From the NCBI GenBank assembly GCA_037968475.1, contig JBBKVO010000052.1:1-64000 (forward strand): a stretch of DNA of 64,000 nucleotides, in the 5' to 3' direction. The position numbers and the translations under genes were made by a program. The stretch comes from SB11 sp037968475 (GTDB lineage: Bacteria > Bacteroidota > Bacteroidia > UBA8524). Of the stretch, positions 1 through 8,713 are shown piece by piece. Positions within the stretch are counted from its first letter, which is position 1. Each line of letters opens with the position of its first letter. Below the pieces are notes generated by a model. That model made no database searches and was not told the DNA's origin. It was given only the letters and a program-made list of their open reading frames with translations.

Positions 1-650
1 GGTTAAAACCTGCCGCTATTTATACCCTATCGGGATTGCCGTGAGGTATGAATAGAATCGGTTTTAAACAGAAAGAAAGTTTTTCACGCAAAGGGTTGAA
101 GTCGCAAAGTTGCCGAGCAAGGATATATGCAGGTACAAGTTTCGTTAAATTATAGGCACTAGAATAGATTAAGTCGCTATATCCGCAAGCGGACAATAGT
201 ATTAACTCACCCCAAATAATGAGTTGAGTTCAGTCCTTCATAATTCCCCCTCTCTTACAAAAAAGAGAGGGGCGATGCGCTGCAAATGGAGTCTTTTCAT
301 TAATATGGGGTGAGTTAACAAACCTTTCAACAGGTTAAAACCTATCGCTATTTATACCCTATCGAGATTGCTGATAAGTTTGAATAGAATTGGTTTTAAA
401 CCGATGTAATGAATAATTTTCACGCAAAGGGTTGAAACCGCAAAGTTGGTGAGCAAAGATAATGCAGGTACAAGTTTCGTTAAATTATAGGCACTAGAAT
501 AGATTAAGGCGCTATGTCCGTAAGCGGACAATAGTATTAACTCACCCCAAATAATGAGTTGAGTTCAGGCGTTCATAATTCTGGCTTCCCCCATAAAACT
601 GGGGTGAGTTTAAATCCAACTTCTATTTTTTAGGTTGCGTGTAAGTGGGT
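1..650. repeat. Two tandem copies of a ~332-nt intergenic repeat
   Basis: No gene is visible here. The segment starting with GGTTAAAACCTGCCGC at 1 recurs at 333 (GGTTAAAACCTATCGC), and the following blocks recur in the same order with small changes: the 'TTTTCACGCAAAGGGTTGAA' block, the 'GCAGGTACAAGTTTCG' block, a GTCCG-CGGAC palindrome, and a 'CTCACCCCAAATAATGAG' block. The first unit also holds a CCCCTCTC/GAGAGGGG hairpin near 245-273. The same blocks reappear on the opposite strand at about 30433-31150, so this is a dispersed family and not a local duplication. Confidence 0.8.
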
Positions 651-1039
651 ATAGTTTCCCCTTGTGGGCTGTCATCCTAATCCCGAATATTATTCGGGAC
701 GAAGAAGAGCGGAGTCGAACTATAAGTGCCCAAAAGACGCGACTAGCGGGATGAAAAAAAGTGCCTAGTATAGAAACTACCGAGCGGACGCTCTATTATT
801 TTGGGCACAAGCGGACGCTTTCGCCAGCTTTTAATAGGCGAAATAGATATCAATAAAATCAAATTGCACTATGGCTTCTTAATACTGCCTAACATTCTTC
901 TGCTCAAGGTGAAACCTCTTTTGTAATGCACCTCTTGAGCAAACAACTATCAACCAAAAACAAGCAACTCGCCCTTTCCATTTTAAAAAATTGTAAACAC
1001 TTTCAAATTTTTTGTTGTTGCTTTGCAGCGAAGATGAAT
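651..1039. other. Intergenic stretch with a hairpin, a REP copy and dispersed-repeat pieces
   Basis: No coding region is supported. It holds a short hairpin at about 681-698 (TCCCGAAT/ATTCGGGA). The segment GAGCGGAGTCGAACTATAAG near 708 recurs inverted near 23690. A REP-like repeat copy lies at 780-832. The remainder is AT-rich leader DNA upstream of the riboswitch. Confidence 0.5.
780..832 (-). repeat. REP-like palindromic repeat, copy 1
   Basis: Inverted copy of a ~50-nt repeat found six times in the window (780, 3761, 23582, 26700, 27463, 30321). Each copy has AGCTGG, a GAGCGTCCGCTC-type imperfect palindrome, the spacer GTGCCGAAAATAATA, and a second GAGCGTCCGCTC palindrome. All copies are intergenic. 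Confidence 0.85.
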
Positions 1040-1184
1040 CTTTAGGGGTGCCCCAAAGTAGTTTTCGGTTTACAGTTTACAGTTTTGAGTTAATAACTTA
1101 AAACCTAAAACTTGAAACTTGAAACGCGCCAAAGGCTGAGATCATACCCTTTGAACCTGAACAGGATAATGCCTGCGAAGGGAA
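1040..1184 (+). promoter_or_regulatory. TPP (THI-box) riboswitch
   Basis: The conserved thiamin-pyrophosphate aptamer strings are all present: GGGGTGCC at 1045-1052, GGCTGAGATCATACCC at about 1134-1149, TTGAACCTGAACAGG at 1151-1165 and TAATGCCTGCGAAGGGA at 1168-1184. The gap between the first two is about 80 nt and can fold into a long imperfect hairpin (CGGTTTACAGTTTACAG pairing toward CTTGAAACTTGAAACG), so this is a TPP aptamer with an extended P3 arm. It lies in sense orientation 82 nt upstream of a TonB-dependent receptor and should repress it when cellular TPP is high. THI elements upstream of outer-membrane receptors are known in Bacteroidota. Confidence 0.92.
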
Positions 1185-1190
1185 TAAGAC

Positions 1191-1244
1191 GGTTCAACAA
1201 TTTTAAGGTGCAAGGCCGCCCCTGCCTCGTGCTGTTGTTAAACC
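1191..1244 (+). promoter_or_regulatory. Hairpin between riboswitch and start codon (possible expression platform)
   Basis: GGTTCAACAA (1191-1200) can pair with TTGTTAAACC (1235-1244) with one mismatch, and inner segments GCAAGGC and GCCTCGTGC can extend the stem. It lies just after the aptamer and 21 nt before the ATG. There is no U-tract, so control of translation initiation is more likely than termination. This is inference from complementarity only. Confidence 0.4.
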
Positions 1245-1265
1245 ATAAACCATTCATCAAAACAA

Positions 1266-3746
1266 ATGTTTCGTTACATTTTTTCACTCGCACTTTGCGC
1301 CCTTTTTATAGGTACTGCAAATGGACAAACACAAGTTTCACCCAATTTTAACGGTTTAATTTTCGACCAGAGCACAGGTAATTCTATTGCTGATGCTTAC
1401 GTTTTTTTAAACCAAAACAACAAAACCAGTAGGCAAACCACTACCAATCGTGTGGGTAGGTTTGCTTTTGCATCATTGCCTGCGGGCACTTACACACTGC
1501 GCATTACCCATGTGGGTTACACCACTGCCGAGCAACAAATTACTGTTGCACAAGGTACTACTCCACAAGACATGGTAATTACTCTTGAACCTTTGGTTGC
1601 CGAAAGTCAAGAGGTTGTGGTACAAGCTTTTAGGGCAAATGCCAAAACACCCATTACCCAAACTACACTTAGCCAAAAAACTATTGAGAGTGAGTATGTA
1701 GGGCACGACATCCCAACGCTTATTAGCAGTACGCCTTCTATCAACTCGTATAGCGATGCGGGTAATGGTATGGGCTACTCGTCGTTAAGAATTAGGGGTA
1801 TCGACCAAACCCGTATTAATTTTACGGTGAATGGAGTACCTGTTAACGACCAAGAAAGCCAAGGATTTTTCACCAACAACTTTTCCGACCTAGCCAGCAG
1901 TGCCGATGAAATACAGGTGCAACGCGGTGTGGGCACAAGCAACAACGGTACGGCTGCTTTGGGTGGCTCGGTAAACATTGTAAGCCGCAACTTGCAAGAA
2001 AACGCACAGTTTACACTGCACACGGGCTATGGCTCGTTTAATTCTACCCGTAATACTATTGAGTACCAAACGGGACGTTTGGCCGACGGTAAGCTTGCTT
2101 TTTATGGTAGATTTTCTGATTTGGCTTCCGACGGTTACCGCAAGCAATCGGGTACGCACAACCAAACCTATTTTTTTAGTGGTGGTTTGTTTGGCAAAAA
2201 ATCGTTGTTAAAATTTAATATGTGGGGCGGTTACTCACAATCGCAATTGGCATACAGTGCTATTGATAAAGCTACGTTGGAAAACGACCGTAGGTTTAAC
2301 CCTCTAACGGCTGCTGAAAAGGATAAGTTTATCCAAAATTTCTACCAACTGCAATACACGTATCACTTTAATACTAAGCTAAATTTTTCGGCGTCGGGCT
2401 ATTATGTAAAGGGTACTGCGCCTTATTTTGATGTGCGTTTTAATTCCTACTCTTTTTCGTATATGAATATGCCCGATACGGTGTTTCAAGGTACGGATAC
2501 TGTTACATCAGCCGATTTTATTAATAGCTATCGCCTAGACCAACAGTTTGTGGGTGGTTTTGCATCGCTTAACTATACGGACAAAAAACTGCAATTAAGT
2601 GCAGGTATTCATGCCAATAGTTTTAAAAGCGACCATTATATGCAGGCCAAATGGGCATCGGTATTGCCAGCGGGTATTGAGCCTAACCATACGGTGTATT
2701 TTAACACAGGTGTGAAACAAGACATAAGTGCTTTTGCAAAAGCCAGCTACCAAGCAACTGAAAAACTTACACTATTTGCTGATATAATGGTTCGTAGTTC
2801 TGCATGGAAATACACATCAAAAGAGCAACAATATTTGTTTACCCAATACAATGTTGAGCCTATGATGTGGCTATTTGTAAACCCCAAAGTGGGTGCACGC
2901 TACCAAACCACAAAAAATTCATCAATATACTTAAATGTGGGTATGACTGGTCGCGAGCCTACTCGTTCTGATTTTTTGCGCGACGATTTGGCTTGGCGCG
3001 ATATTAAACAGGATGAACTTAAACCCGAAAAGGTGTATGATATTGAGTTGGGTACACGTGTAAGCAACCGTCATTTTTGGTTAAATGCCAATGTGTATTA
3101 TATGTTGTTTGAAAACCAAATAGCTAATACAGGTTTTGTTAATCAATACGGTGCTTCTATTACTCAAAACACCGGTAGCGGCCACCGTGCAGGTATTGAG
3201 ATTGAAGGACAATGGAATATTACCCCAAGGCTTGCTTTTACCTTAGCTACTAACCTTAGTGATAACAGAATAAATAACTACAAACAGTTTTATTACGTTA
3301 ACGATGAACAAGGCAACCCCATTGGTGCTGGTGCACAAGGTTTTGATTTTAACAATGTGCAAAGTGCACTTAGCCCGCAGGTGATAAGCAACCAAGGATT
3401 AAAATACAGCCCCGTGCATTTTTTAAGTATTAATGCTAATACCCGCTATGTAGGCAAGCAGTATATTGATAATACGGCTACCGAAAGCCTTAGCCTGCCA
3501 TCTTATTTTGTGGCTGATGCTTCACTGGTGTTTGATATTAGTCATTTTACAGGCGTAGGTCAGCAAACACTTAGCTTTAGGGTGAATAATATTACCAATA
3601 CATTATACACGCCATCGGGTGCTATTGGCGCATGGGTAAATACTATGCAGCAAGATGCACAGGGAGCAAACACGGTAACAACCCCTGCCGCTTATTACCC
3701 TGCTGCTACCACCAACTTTTTTGTAACTTTAATGATGAGGTTTTAA
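1266..3746 (+). CDS. TonB-dependent outer-membrane receptor, probable thiamin transporter
   Basis: An 826-residue outer-membrane active-transport receptor. It has a signal peptide (about 1-20, ending ANGQ), a carboxypeptidase-regulatory-like beta-sandwich at about 25-110 (LIFDQSTGNSIADAYV through YTLRITHVGY), a TonB plug at about 120-240 (SSLRIRGIDQTRINFTVNG, then EIQVQRGVGTSNNGTAALGG), and a C-terminal 22-strand-type beta-barrel ending in the aromatic 'FFVTLMMRF', as expected for BAM-dependent insertion. The substrate is inferred from the TPP riboswitch directly upstream, which matches the THI-regulated receptors known in Bacteroidota. No thiamin biosynthesis gene is adjacent. The ATG at 1266 is the natural start because the signal peptide begins there. 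Another vitamin or thiamin precursor remains possible. Confidence 0.88.
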   Translation: MFRYIFSLALCALFIGTANGQTQVSPNFNGLIFDQSTGNSIADAYVFLNQNNKTSRQTTTNRVGRFAFASLPAGTYTLRITHVGYTTAEQQITVAQGTTPQDMVITLEPLVAESQEVVVQAFRANAKTPITQTTLSQKTIESEYVGHDIPTLISSTPSINSYSDAGNGMGYSSLRIRGIDQTRINFTVNGVPVNDQESQGFFTNNFSDLASSADEIQVQRGVGTSNNGTAALGGSVNIVSRNLQENAQFTLHTGYGSFNSTRNTIEYQTGRLADGKLAFYGRFSDLASDGYRKQSGTHNQTYFFSGGLFGKKSLLKFNMWGGYSQSQLAYSAIDKATLENDRRFNPLTAAEKDKFIQNFYQLQYTYHFNTKLNFSASGYYVKGTAPYFDVRFNSYSFSYMNMPDTVFQGTDTVTSADFINSYRLDQQFVGGFASLNYTDKKLQLSAGIHANSFKSDHYMQAKWASVLPAGIEPNHTVYFNTGVKQDISAFAKASYQATEKLTLFADIMVRSSAWKYTSKEQQYLFTQYNVEPMMWLFVNPKVGARYQTTKNSSIYLNVGMTGREPTRSDFLRDDLAWRDIKQDELKPEKVYDIELGTRVSNRHFWLNANVYYMLFENQIANTGFVNQYGASITQNTGSGHRAGIEIEGQWNITPRLAFTLATNLSDNRINNYKQFYYVNDEQGNPIGAGAQGFDFNNVQSALSPQVISNQGLKYSPVHFLSINANTRYVGKQYIDNTATESLSLPSYFVADASLVFDISHFTGVGQQTLSFRVNNITNTLYTPSGAIGAWVNTMQQDAQGANTVTTPAAYYPAATTNFFVTLMMRF

Positions 3747-3760
3747 TTATCACTTTTTCA

Positions 3761-3811
3761 AAAGCTGACACAAGCGTCCGCTTGTGTCGAAAATAATAGA
3801 GCGTCCGCTCT
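3761..3811 (+). repeat. REP-like palindromic repeat, copy 2
   Basis: Forward copy of the ~50-nt REP-like family, beginning 14 nt after the TonB receptor stop codon. Its first palindrome varies (ACACAAGCGTCCGCTTGTGT) but keeps self-complementarity through compensatory changes relative to the other copies, which suggests selection on the hairpin. Confidence 0.85.
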
Positions 3812-3885
3812 GAAGATTGTAGTTTGGGATTTTTTATCCCCCTTTCTTCGAGAGCCTCAGAAGGACAATCCTCAAGTAGGACGGA

Positions 3886-3932
3886 AAAAGAGGAAGGCCC
3901 TTGCAGCTACGCTGCAAGGGCCTTCCTCTTTT
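3886..3932. terminator. Bidirectional intrinsic terminator-like hairpin
   Basis: A perfect 22-bp stem (3886-3907 with 3911-3932) with a 3-nt loop TAC. The arms start with AAAAGAGGAAGG and end with CCTTCCTCTTTT, giving a U-tract on either strand. It lies between the convergent TonB receptor and VOC genes and could terminate both transcripts. Confidence 0.65.
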
Positions 3933-4140
3933 AAGCAGATAAATTAACGTGAATTCGTTCGGGATAAGAGAAAGTTCAAACCCATTATGAATAGGGTTGC
4001 GTGGACTGTCATCTTGATAATCCGCGAAGGGTGAATGTGTGTTTGACCTGCCCCGCCATGCTTCGAGAGCCTCAACATGAACAACAGCCGCGCTACAACA
4101 CATTCATTTTGAGTTAGTTTTATTCCGAACGCACGTCAAA

Positions 4141-4518
4141 TTACATTTGCCCTATCTGTATGTAATTACCAAAAGTATCATCAAAAATGGCTTCTATACC
4201 CCAATCGGTTTTAGTAGGCATTTTTCTAAATAGTACACCTTGCCCAATTAGCCTATCATACTCTTGTTGCACATTAGCCACCCCAAATACAATAACAGGC
4301 AAACCTGCGTTGTATAGTGCGGTTTGGTAGTTTTTTGCTATTGGGTTTTCGTTAGGCTCAAGCAAAAGGGCTGTACCTTGAGGTTCTTCTGCTGATGCTA
4401 CTATAGCTAAGTTCATTTCGGACATAAACATCTTTTCTACAAAACCCAATACTTGGGTGTAAAATTTAAATGCCTCAATTGGGTTGCTCACATACACACT
4501 AGTTAATGCTATTTTCAT
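4141..4518 (-). CDS. VOC (glyoxalase/bleomycin-resistance) superfamily protein
   Basis: 125 residues, a typical length for one VOC subunit made of two beta-alpha-beta-beta-beta modules. N-terminal 'VSNPIEAFKFYTQVLGF' is the hallmark first module, and C-terminal 'FDDTFGNYIQIGQM' is the second-module end. Family members include glyoxalase I, dioxygenases and drug-binding proteins, and the substrate cannot be read from sequence. It is the last gene of a three-gene cluster after arsR-type and SRPBCC genes, 21 nt downstream of the latter. This trio is a common Bacteroidota arrangement, so co-regulation by the ArsR protein is likely. Confidence 0.85.
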   Translation of the reverse strand: MKIALTSVYVSNPIEAFKFYTQVLGFVEKMFMSEMNLAIVASAEEPQGTALLLEPNENPIAKNYQTALYNAGLPVIVFGVANVQQEYDRLIGQGVLFRKMPTKTDWGIEAIFDDTFGNYIQIGQM

Positions 4519-4539
4519 AGTTTATTGGTTTAAAAAAGG

Positions 4540-4986
4540 TTACTGCATATTTTGTTCAACATAGTTTTTAATGGCTGTTTTGATAATTTGTTCCCAACCT
4601 TCGTTAAAGTTGTCTTTGGCCAGCATTGGGTGTATATCGCCCATAAAGCTCTCTATACCCTCGTGGGTTAGCTTCAATCGGGTTTTGCCTTCTTCATCAA
4701 ACAACTCGTAGGTAACTAATGAATCTCCGGGGAAGCCATCATACCGCCAAGTATGTTGTAATAGCTTGTTGGTTTCAACCTTAGTTATTTTACAAAGGTG
4801 CAGCCAGTCTACACATTCTTTATTTTGGGCTATAAAAGAAAACTCAAAACCAACTTCGGTTTTAAACTCTTTAATGTCAAAGTACCATTTCTCCATTTCG
4901 TCCCTATCGGTAAGAGCTTTCCACACCCTAGCAGTGGGCGCATTAATGATTACTTCTTTTACAATTGGTGTATTATTATTCTCCAT
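4540..4986 (-). CDS. SRPBCC / AHSA1-like domain protein
   Basis: 148 residues matching the START-like hydrophobic-ligand-binding fold of the AHSA1 (activator of Hsp90 ATPase homologue) group. The first strand 'IVKEVIINAPTARVWKALTD' with 'EMEKWYF' following, and the final long helix 'NEGWEQIIKTAIKNYVEQN', are diagnostic. Its start overlaps the end of the upstream arsR-type gene by 11 nt, so translation is probably coupled. Ligand unknown. The family usually sits next to ArsR regulators, as here. Confidence 0.85.
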   Translation of the reverse strand: MENNNTPIVKEVIINAPTARVWKALTDRDEMEKWYFDIKEFKTEVGFEFSFIAQNKECVDWLHLCKITKVETNKLLQHTWRYDGFPGDSLVTYELFDEEGKTRLKLTHEGIESFMGDIHPMLAKDNFNEGWEQIIKTAIKNYVEQNMQ

Positions 4987-5284
4987 TTTCTATAAAGTTT
5001 TTTAGTGCATTTAGTTTATCATCCCACATACTATCAAGGTGTGTTAACCATTGTTTCACCTCGTTAAGTTTCTCTCTATTGGCATAGCAATACCTTTCGC
5101 GGCCTTGTTGTTTTATCACCACCACACCACACTCTGTAAGTACTTTTATATGTTTTGATATAGTGGGTCGGCTTACATCAAAATTTTCAGTTACCGTTTT
5201 TAAGTTTAGTGGGCTATTCACCAACATCCCTATTATTTGCCTTCGGGTAGGGTCGGCTATTGCTTGATATACATCTCTTCTCAT
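4976..5284 (-). CDS. ArsR-family transcriptional regulator
   Basis: 102 residues with a winged helix-turn-helix: 'IADPTRRQIIGMLVNSPLNL' (first helices), 'FDVSRPTISKHIKVLTECGVV' (recognition helix) and wing 'GRERYCYANREKLNEV'. There is no CxC metal-binding pair, so it belongs to the non-metal ArsR branch typically paired with SRPBCC proteins. Two palindromes upstream (5315-5330 and 5341-5356) are the likely operator. It probably represses its own operon and perhaps the divergent gene at 5392. Confidence 0.9.
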   Translation of the reverse strand: MRRDVYQAIADPTRRQIIGMLVNSPLNLKTVTENFDVSRPTISKHIKVLTECGVVVIKQQGRERYCYANREKLNEVKQWLTHLDSMWDDKLNALKNFIENGE

Positions 5285-5314
5285 TTGTTTCTTTTACTTC
5301 TTAAAATTTAAAAC

Positions 5315-5356
5315 GTAGCCAATTGGCTACAAATATATAAGTAGCCATTTGGCTAC
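5315..5356. promoter_or_regulatory. Two-site palindromic operator, probably for the ArsR regulator
   Basis: A perfect 16-bp palindrome GTAGCCAATTGGCTAC at 5315-5330 and a near-identical GTAGCCATTTGGCTAC at 5341-5356, with starts 26 bp apart. They lie 31 nt upstream of the arsR-type ATG and 36 nt upstream of the divergent 5392 ATG, a position able to control both. ArsR dimers bind such inverted repeats. The assignment to this protein is inference. Confidence 0.75.
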
Positions 5357-5391
5357 GCAACTATTTAATAGATTTTTTTTACTTTTATAAA

Positions 5392-5673
5392 ATGGAAGAG
5401 AAAATACTAACACAGCACCCGCAGGGGAAAAAAGGTGTAAATATTTTAAAACGCCGCTACGATGAGGTAAAGAATATTTTGCTTGATTATATAGAAAAGG
5501 AGGGAGAACCTACTTTTGAAAAAATGGCTGACGATTGTGCCAAAAAACTGGAAAAAACATTTGATGGTAAACCGCTTTGGTATATTGTAACGGTAAAACT
5601 TGACCTTGAGGCGAAGGGCATTATTGAACGTGTGCCCAAAACCAGCCCACACAAATTGAGACTGAAAACGTGA
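5392..5673 (+). CDS. Small conserved protein, DUF6958-like
   Basis: 93 residues, soluble and charged. The pattern of a short N-terminal strand, a helix 'RRYDEVKNILLDYIEKEGEPTF', then 'WYIVTVKLDLEAKGIIERVP' and a basic tail resembles the small winged-helix-like DUF6958 proteins as I remember them; this is a recognition call. It is divergent from the arsR/SRPBCC/VOC operon and shares the palindromic operator region, which suggests membership of the same regulon. Function unknown. Confidence 0.65.
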   Translation: MEEKILTQHPQGKKGVNILKRRYDEVKNILLDYIEKEGEPTFEKMADDCAKKLEKTFDGKPLWYIVTVKLDLEAKGIIERVPKTSPHKLRLKT

Positions 5674-5689
5674 ATTAAGAAAACTGTGG

Positions 5690-7219
5690 TTAGTGCTGAA
5701 TGGTTATTTTTTGGGTAGCTATACCTATAGCAGTTTCTACCTTAACTATGTACAACCCATTGGGTAAGTTACTGATGGGCAACACTGTATTACTATCACT
5801 AAAATTGACCTTGGCTACTTCTTGCCCTTGCATATTGATAAGTGTAGCTTGTGCAGTGCCATCACCCTCAATATTAAGATAGAGAAGATTGGTAGCAGGA
5901 TTAGGATAGACTGAAAATATAGGGTTTGAAATACTTTGTGTGCTGCTAATTTCTTTCTTATAAAAAGTTATTACATCATCAATAGCTCCGTTTAGTTTGC
6001 ATACACTGCCTATTGCACCAGCATTATCTCTAGCCCAAACAAAAGCTATATCCAACTGTAAAAATCCTTTTGAAGCCAAGCTTACAGGGCCAATACTACC
6101 CACTGCCGAACGCATACCGGGGGAAATAGCCGAGCCAATCTCAGTCCACCCGGGGCTACCCGTATTGCAAGGGTCGCCATTATAAATAAAATCAGTAGGC
6201 GAGCCTGCATTATAGCCGTTAAAACCATCCGTAAGTTGGTTATCATCTCGCCATGTTCTCTTCAAGTAATTATAAAACTCTTGGGGCTTATCGGGTACAC
6301 CACGCATACTACTGGCATCACTACTAATTTCTATTGAGTATTGCAAAGGGCGGTTTAAAAACACCATTGCTTGTGCGGGAGGATTTATGCCGTAGCCATT
6401 CTCATCAAGAGTATCTCCATTGTACGTTATAATGGCATTTTTCGTGGGAAATGTACTTATAAAATTATCGTTGGGATTGCCTAAACTAAAGCTTGACCAT
6501 ATACCTGCAAATACCGAATCGTAGTTGTTGGCAGAGCGGTTTATAAAACTTAGTTGTAAAAAAACAGTGTTTTCTAGTTCGGGTTTATTGGTAAACTGAT
6601 ACACCATGCCGTGTACCTCAACACCCATAGGCAAACCGCCTGTGGCATAGTGTGGGGCAAGGTTATCATTTATAATAAAATAGGCTGCTTCATCACCTTT
6701 AATATAGGGATACTCTCCTAATTCGGGTTCGTAAATCAGATTGGTATTAAAATCAACAAAGGGGGCTAGTATTTGGGCAAAGCCTTGCCCTTGCGGGCTG
6801 CTACCAGGCCAGTTTTTTATACCATCGGGGGTGGTGTAGCCCTCCTTTTTATAGTTTTGCCTGTGTTGAGTTATTTCTTGCGCAGTTACTTTATAAATTT
6901 TATTCCAAGTGGTAGAATCTTGCGCTGCACCAGTGGTGATGTTTAAAGGGCCTGCCCAAAAATCGTTTTGCTTTAGGCTATCGTGCAATCGGGCGGCTAT
7001 GTGCAAATTGCCATTGCTTTTGCCACCAATCCATATTTGTGCTGAACTGATGCTGTTGATACCTGAATTTTTTGGGATTTCTAATCCGCCTGAAAATAAT
7101 GAGCCATTGGCAGATACAGGAGTACTAACGTTGTTAGCATCTAAAATAGTTAGGGGCTGCGCAAACAACCCCGTAACTATAAATTGTAATAATATCCAAA
7201 GCGTTAGGCTTTTTTGCAT
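5690..7219 (-). CDS. Secreted protein with T9SS type A sorting domain
   Basis: 509 residues. A signal peptide (about 1-20, ending GLFAQ) is followed by a beta-rich extracellular region, then a C-terminal T9SS type A sorting domain ('FSVYPNPATNLLYLNIEG', 'NLPNGLYIVKVETAIG', 'QKITIQH'). It is a paralogue of the 9416-10954 product; both share 'GDPCN', 'GWTE', 'GSVG/GSIG' and 'SVCKL/SLCKL' blocks in the same order. Export by T9SS and attachment to the cell surface or release is expected. The central region is not recognised as a catalytic domain. Confidence 0.85.
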   Translation of the reverse strand: MQKSLTLWILLQFIVTGLFAQPLTILDANNVSTPVSANGSLFSGGLEIPKNSGINSISSAQIWIGGKSNGNLHIAARLHDSLKQNDFWAGPLNITTGAAQDSTTWNKIYKVTAQEITQHRQNYKKEGYTTPDGIKNWPGSSPQGQGFAQILAPFVDFNTNLIYEPELGEYPYIKGDEAAYFIINDNLAPHYATGGLPMGVEVHGMVYQFTNKPELENTVFLQLSFINRSANNYDSVFAGIWSSFSLGNPNDNFISTFPTKNAIITYNGDTLDENGYGINPPAQAMVFLNRPLQYSIEISSDASSMRGVPDKPQEFYNYLKRTWRDDNQLTDGFNGYNAGSPTDFIYNGDPCNTGSPGWTEIGSAISPGMRSAVGSIGPVSLASKGFLQLDIAFVWARDNAGAIGSVCKLNGAIDDVITFYKKEISSTQSISNPIFSVYPNPATNLLYLNIEGDGTAQATLINMQGQEVAKVNFSDSNTVLPISNLPNGLYIVKVETAIGIATQKITIQH

Positions 7220-7246
7220 GGGCGCAATTAAGCTAAATTTTATGTG

Positions 7247-8713
7247 TTAGAAACGGTAGCGTAAACCAAATGAACCTGAGAAGATGCGGTAGGTTTGTTG
7301 CATACCTGCCTCACTTTTCATCACACTGTTTATACCTTGGCGGTAGGTGGTTTCAAACAATACCGAGTAGCGTGGGCTAAGTTGGTAGTTGATGCCTATA
7401 CCTCCCATTAGGGTAAAACCTGCGGTGGTTTTGTAAGGTGTAGTGTTGGTGTTTAGTTGGTGTATACCATCTAATTGTGTATTTATTTGGTATCCATCTT
7501 GTTGGAAACGAAGGTTAAATGCTGCACCAGTGGTAGCAAATACACTAAACTTATTGGTTTTTATCAGTTTCCATTCTAATTGTACTGGCACATCTATAAA
7601 GCTAATGGTATTTATGGCGTTTGCTTTTGCAGTTGTGGTGCCATAGGTGGTGTCAATAGTAGTTATTGGACTACCGATAGGTTGTTGGGTAAGAGGGTCT
7701 AAAATTACGCCTGTGTTGGTATCAATATGGGTATAGTTGTACTTATTCTCAAAGTTTAATTTCTCACCCAGTTGGGTATATTGTAAACCTGCCCTAACAG
7801 TAAGGAATTTGGTAGCATCGTAGTTCACCCTAAATCCAAATGTCTTGCCTACTTTAAAACTTTCGGCATTTTGTTTGGCCTGTATATAGCTTTGTGGTGC
7901 ACCGTTGCTACTTAGGCTACGACTTGCAAAATCTACCCCACCATAAAGGTCAAAGGTGTATTTACCCAACATATATACGGGTTTTATAGTAGCGTTTTGC
8001 TGTGCCTTGTTTTTGTTTGCCTCTGCGGTTTTGTCAGCACCATCAGTATCAGCATTTTCTATATCTCCACCAGCGGCTAGTATATCTTCTTGTTTAGGCT
8101 GCTCGCCTTGTGGTAAAGGATTAGTGTTATTATCGTCAGTAAGTAAAGTTCCTTCTATATTCTGGGGGTTGTTAGTATTGTTTGTATTGGGTTCAGTTGG
8201 GCTATTTACCCCATCACTATTGTTTGTAGTTGGGGTATTTTCACTATTGTTAGTGTTTACAGGTGGTTTTGTGTTACCACTATTATTTTTAACAGGGATA
8301 GAAGTAGCATTATTAGCGGTGCTTTGCGTAGCATTAATATTACCAACGGGCTGCACGGGTATTGCCGCAATAGGTGCAGTTTGCCTTGTAGTTTCTACAG
8401 TGTTATCACCGCCAATACTGTTTGCCGCTTGTATAGGGGTATTAGTGTTTGTGGCTGTAGTAGTTTGCTCTGCCTGATTTTCTTGTAGCACACTATCAGT
8501 AGTATACCAAAGGGCAGCACTGCTTATGCCAATAAGCAATAAAAGTGTACCCAAAACGGCAACTCCTTTTCTTGCTTTAAAATAATTAATGGCGCGGTAT
8601 AAAGGCGTGCGGCGTGCCTCTATCGCTTTCCAAACATGATCAGGAGCTTCTAGCGAATAATCGCCGAGCTTGTGCCTAAACAGTTCATCTATATTATTTT
8701 TTTCTGTACTCAT
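7247..8713 (-). CDS. Membrane-anchored outer-membrane beta-barrel (PorT-like) protein paired with ECF sigma
   Basis: 488 residues with an unusual layout. A cytoplasmic-looking N-terminus (1-48, with 'LEAPDHVWKAIEARR' as in Bacteroidota anti-sigma/porin fusions) is followed by one transmembrane segment (about 50-70), an Asn/Thr/Pro-rich low-complexity linker (about 77-235), and a C-terminal beta-barrel domain (about 245-488, ending 'FSGSFGLRYRF'). The gene overlaps the upstream ECF sigma gene by 4 nt (ATGA), so the two are translationally coupled. The family context suggests that the N-terminus holds the sigma factor and the barrel senses or anchors at the envelope; this is inference. Confidence 0.75.
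   Translation of the reverse strand: MSTEKNNIDELFRHKLGDYSLEAPDHVWKAIEARRTPLYRAINYFKARKGVAVLGTLLLLIGISSAALWYTTDSVLQENQAEQTTTATNTNTPIQAANSIGGDNTVETTRQTAPIAAIPVQPVGNINATQSTANNATSIPVKNNSGNTKPPVNTNNSENTPTTNNSDGVNSPTEPNTNNTNNPQNIEGTLLTDDNNTNPLPQGEQPKQEDILAAGGDIENADTDGADKTAEANKNKAQQNATIKPVYMLGKYTFDLYGGVDFASRSLSSNGAPQSYIQAKQNAESFKVGKTFGFRVNYDATKFLTVRAGLQYTQLGEKLNFENKYNYTHIDTNTGVILDPLTQQPIGSPITTIDTTYGTTTAKANAINTISFIDVPVQLEWKLIKTNKFSVFATTGAAFNLRFQQDGYQINTQLDGIHQLNTNTTPYKTTAGFTLMGGIGINYQLSPRYSVLFETTYRQGINSVMKSEAGMQQTYRIFSGSFGLRYRF

Larger units (their letters stand above)
3747..4140. other. Convergent intergenic region with REP copy and strong hairpin
   Basis: 394 nt between two genes that converge. 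It contains a REP-like copy (3761-3811), a perfect 22-bp hairpin (3886-3932), and two pieces of a dispersed sequence (CTTCGAGAGCCTCA near 3847 and near 4062). No coding region is supported; the 89-residue reverse ORF here is repeat-derived. Confidence 0.6.

Noticed and set aside
1112..1351. 79-residue ORF across the riboswitch
   Set aside because: It overlaps the TPP aptamer and the signal peptide of the receptor in another frame.
3834..4103. 89-residue minus-strand ORF
   Set aside because: It spans the perfect hairpin and dispersed repeat pieces; not gene-like.
7956..8477. 173-residue plus-strand ORF
   Set aside because: Antisense shadow of the Asn/Thr/Pro-rich linker of the 7247-8713 gene; hydrophobic low-complexity product.
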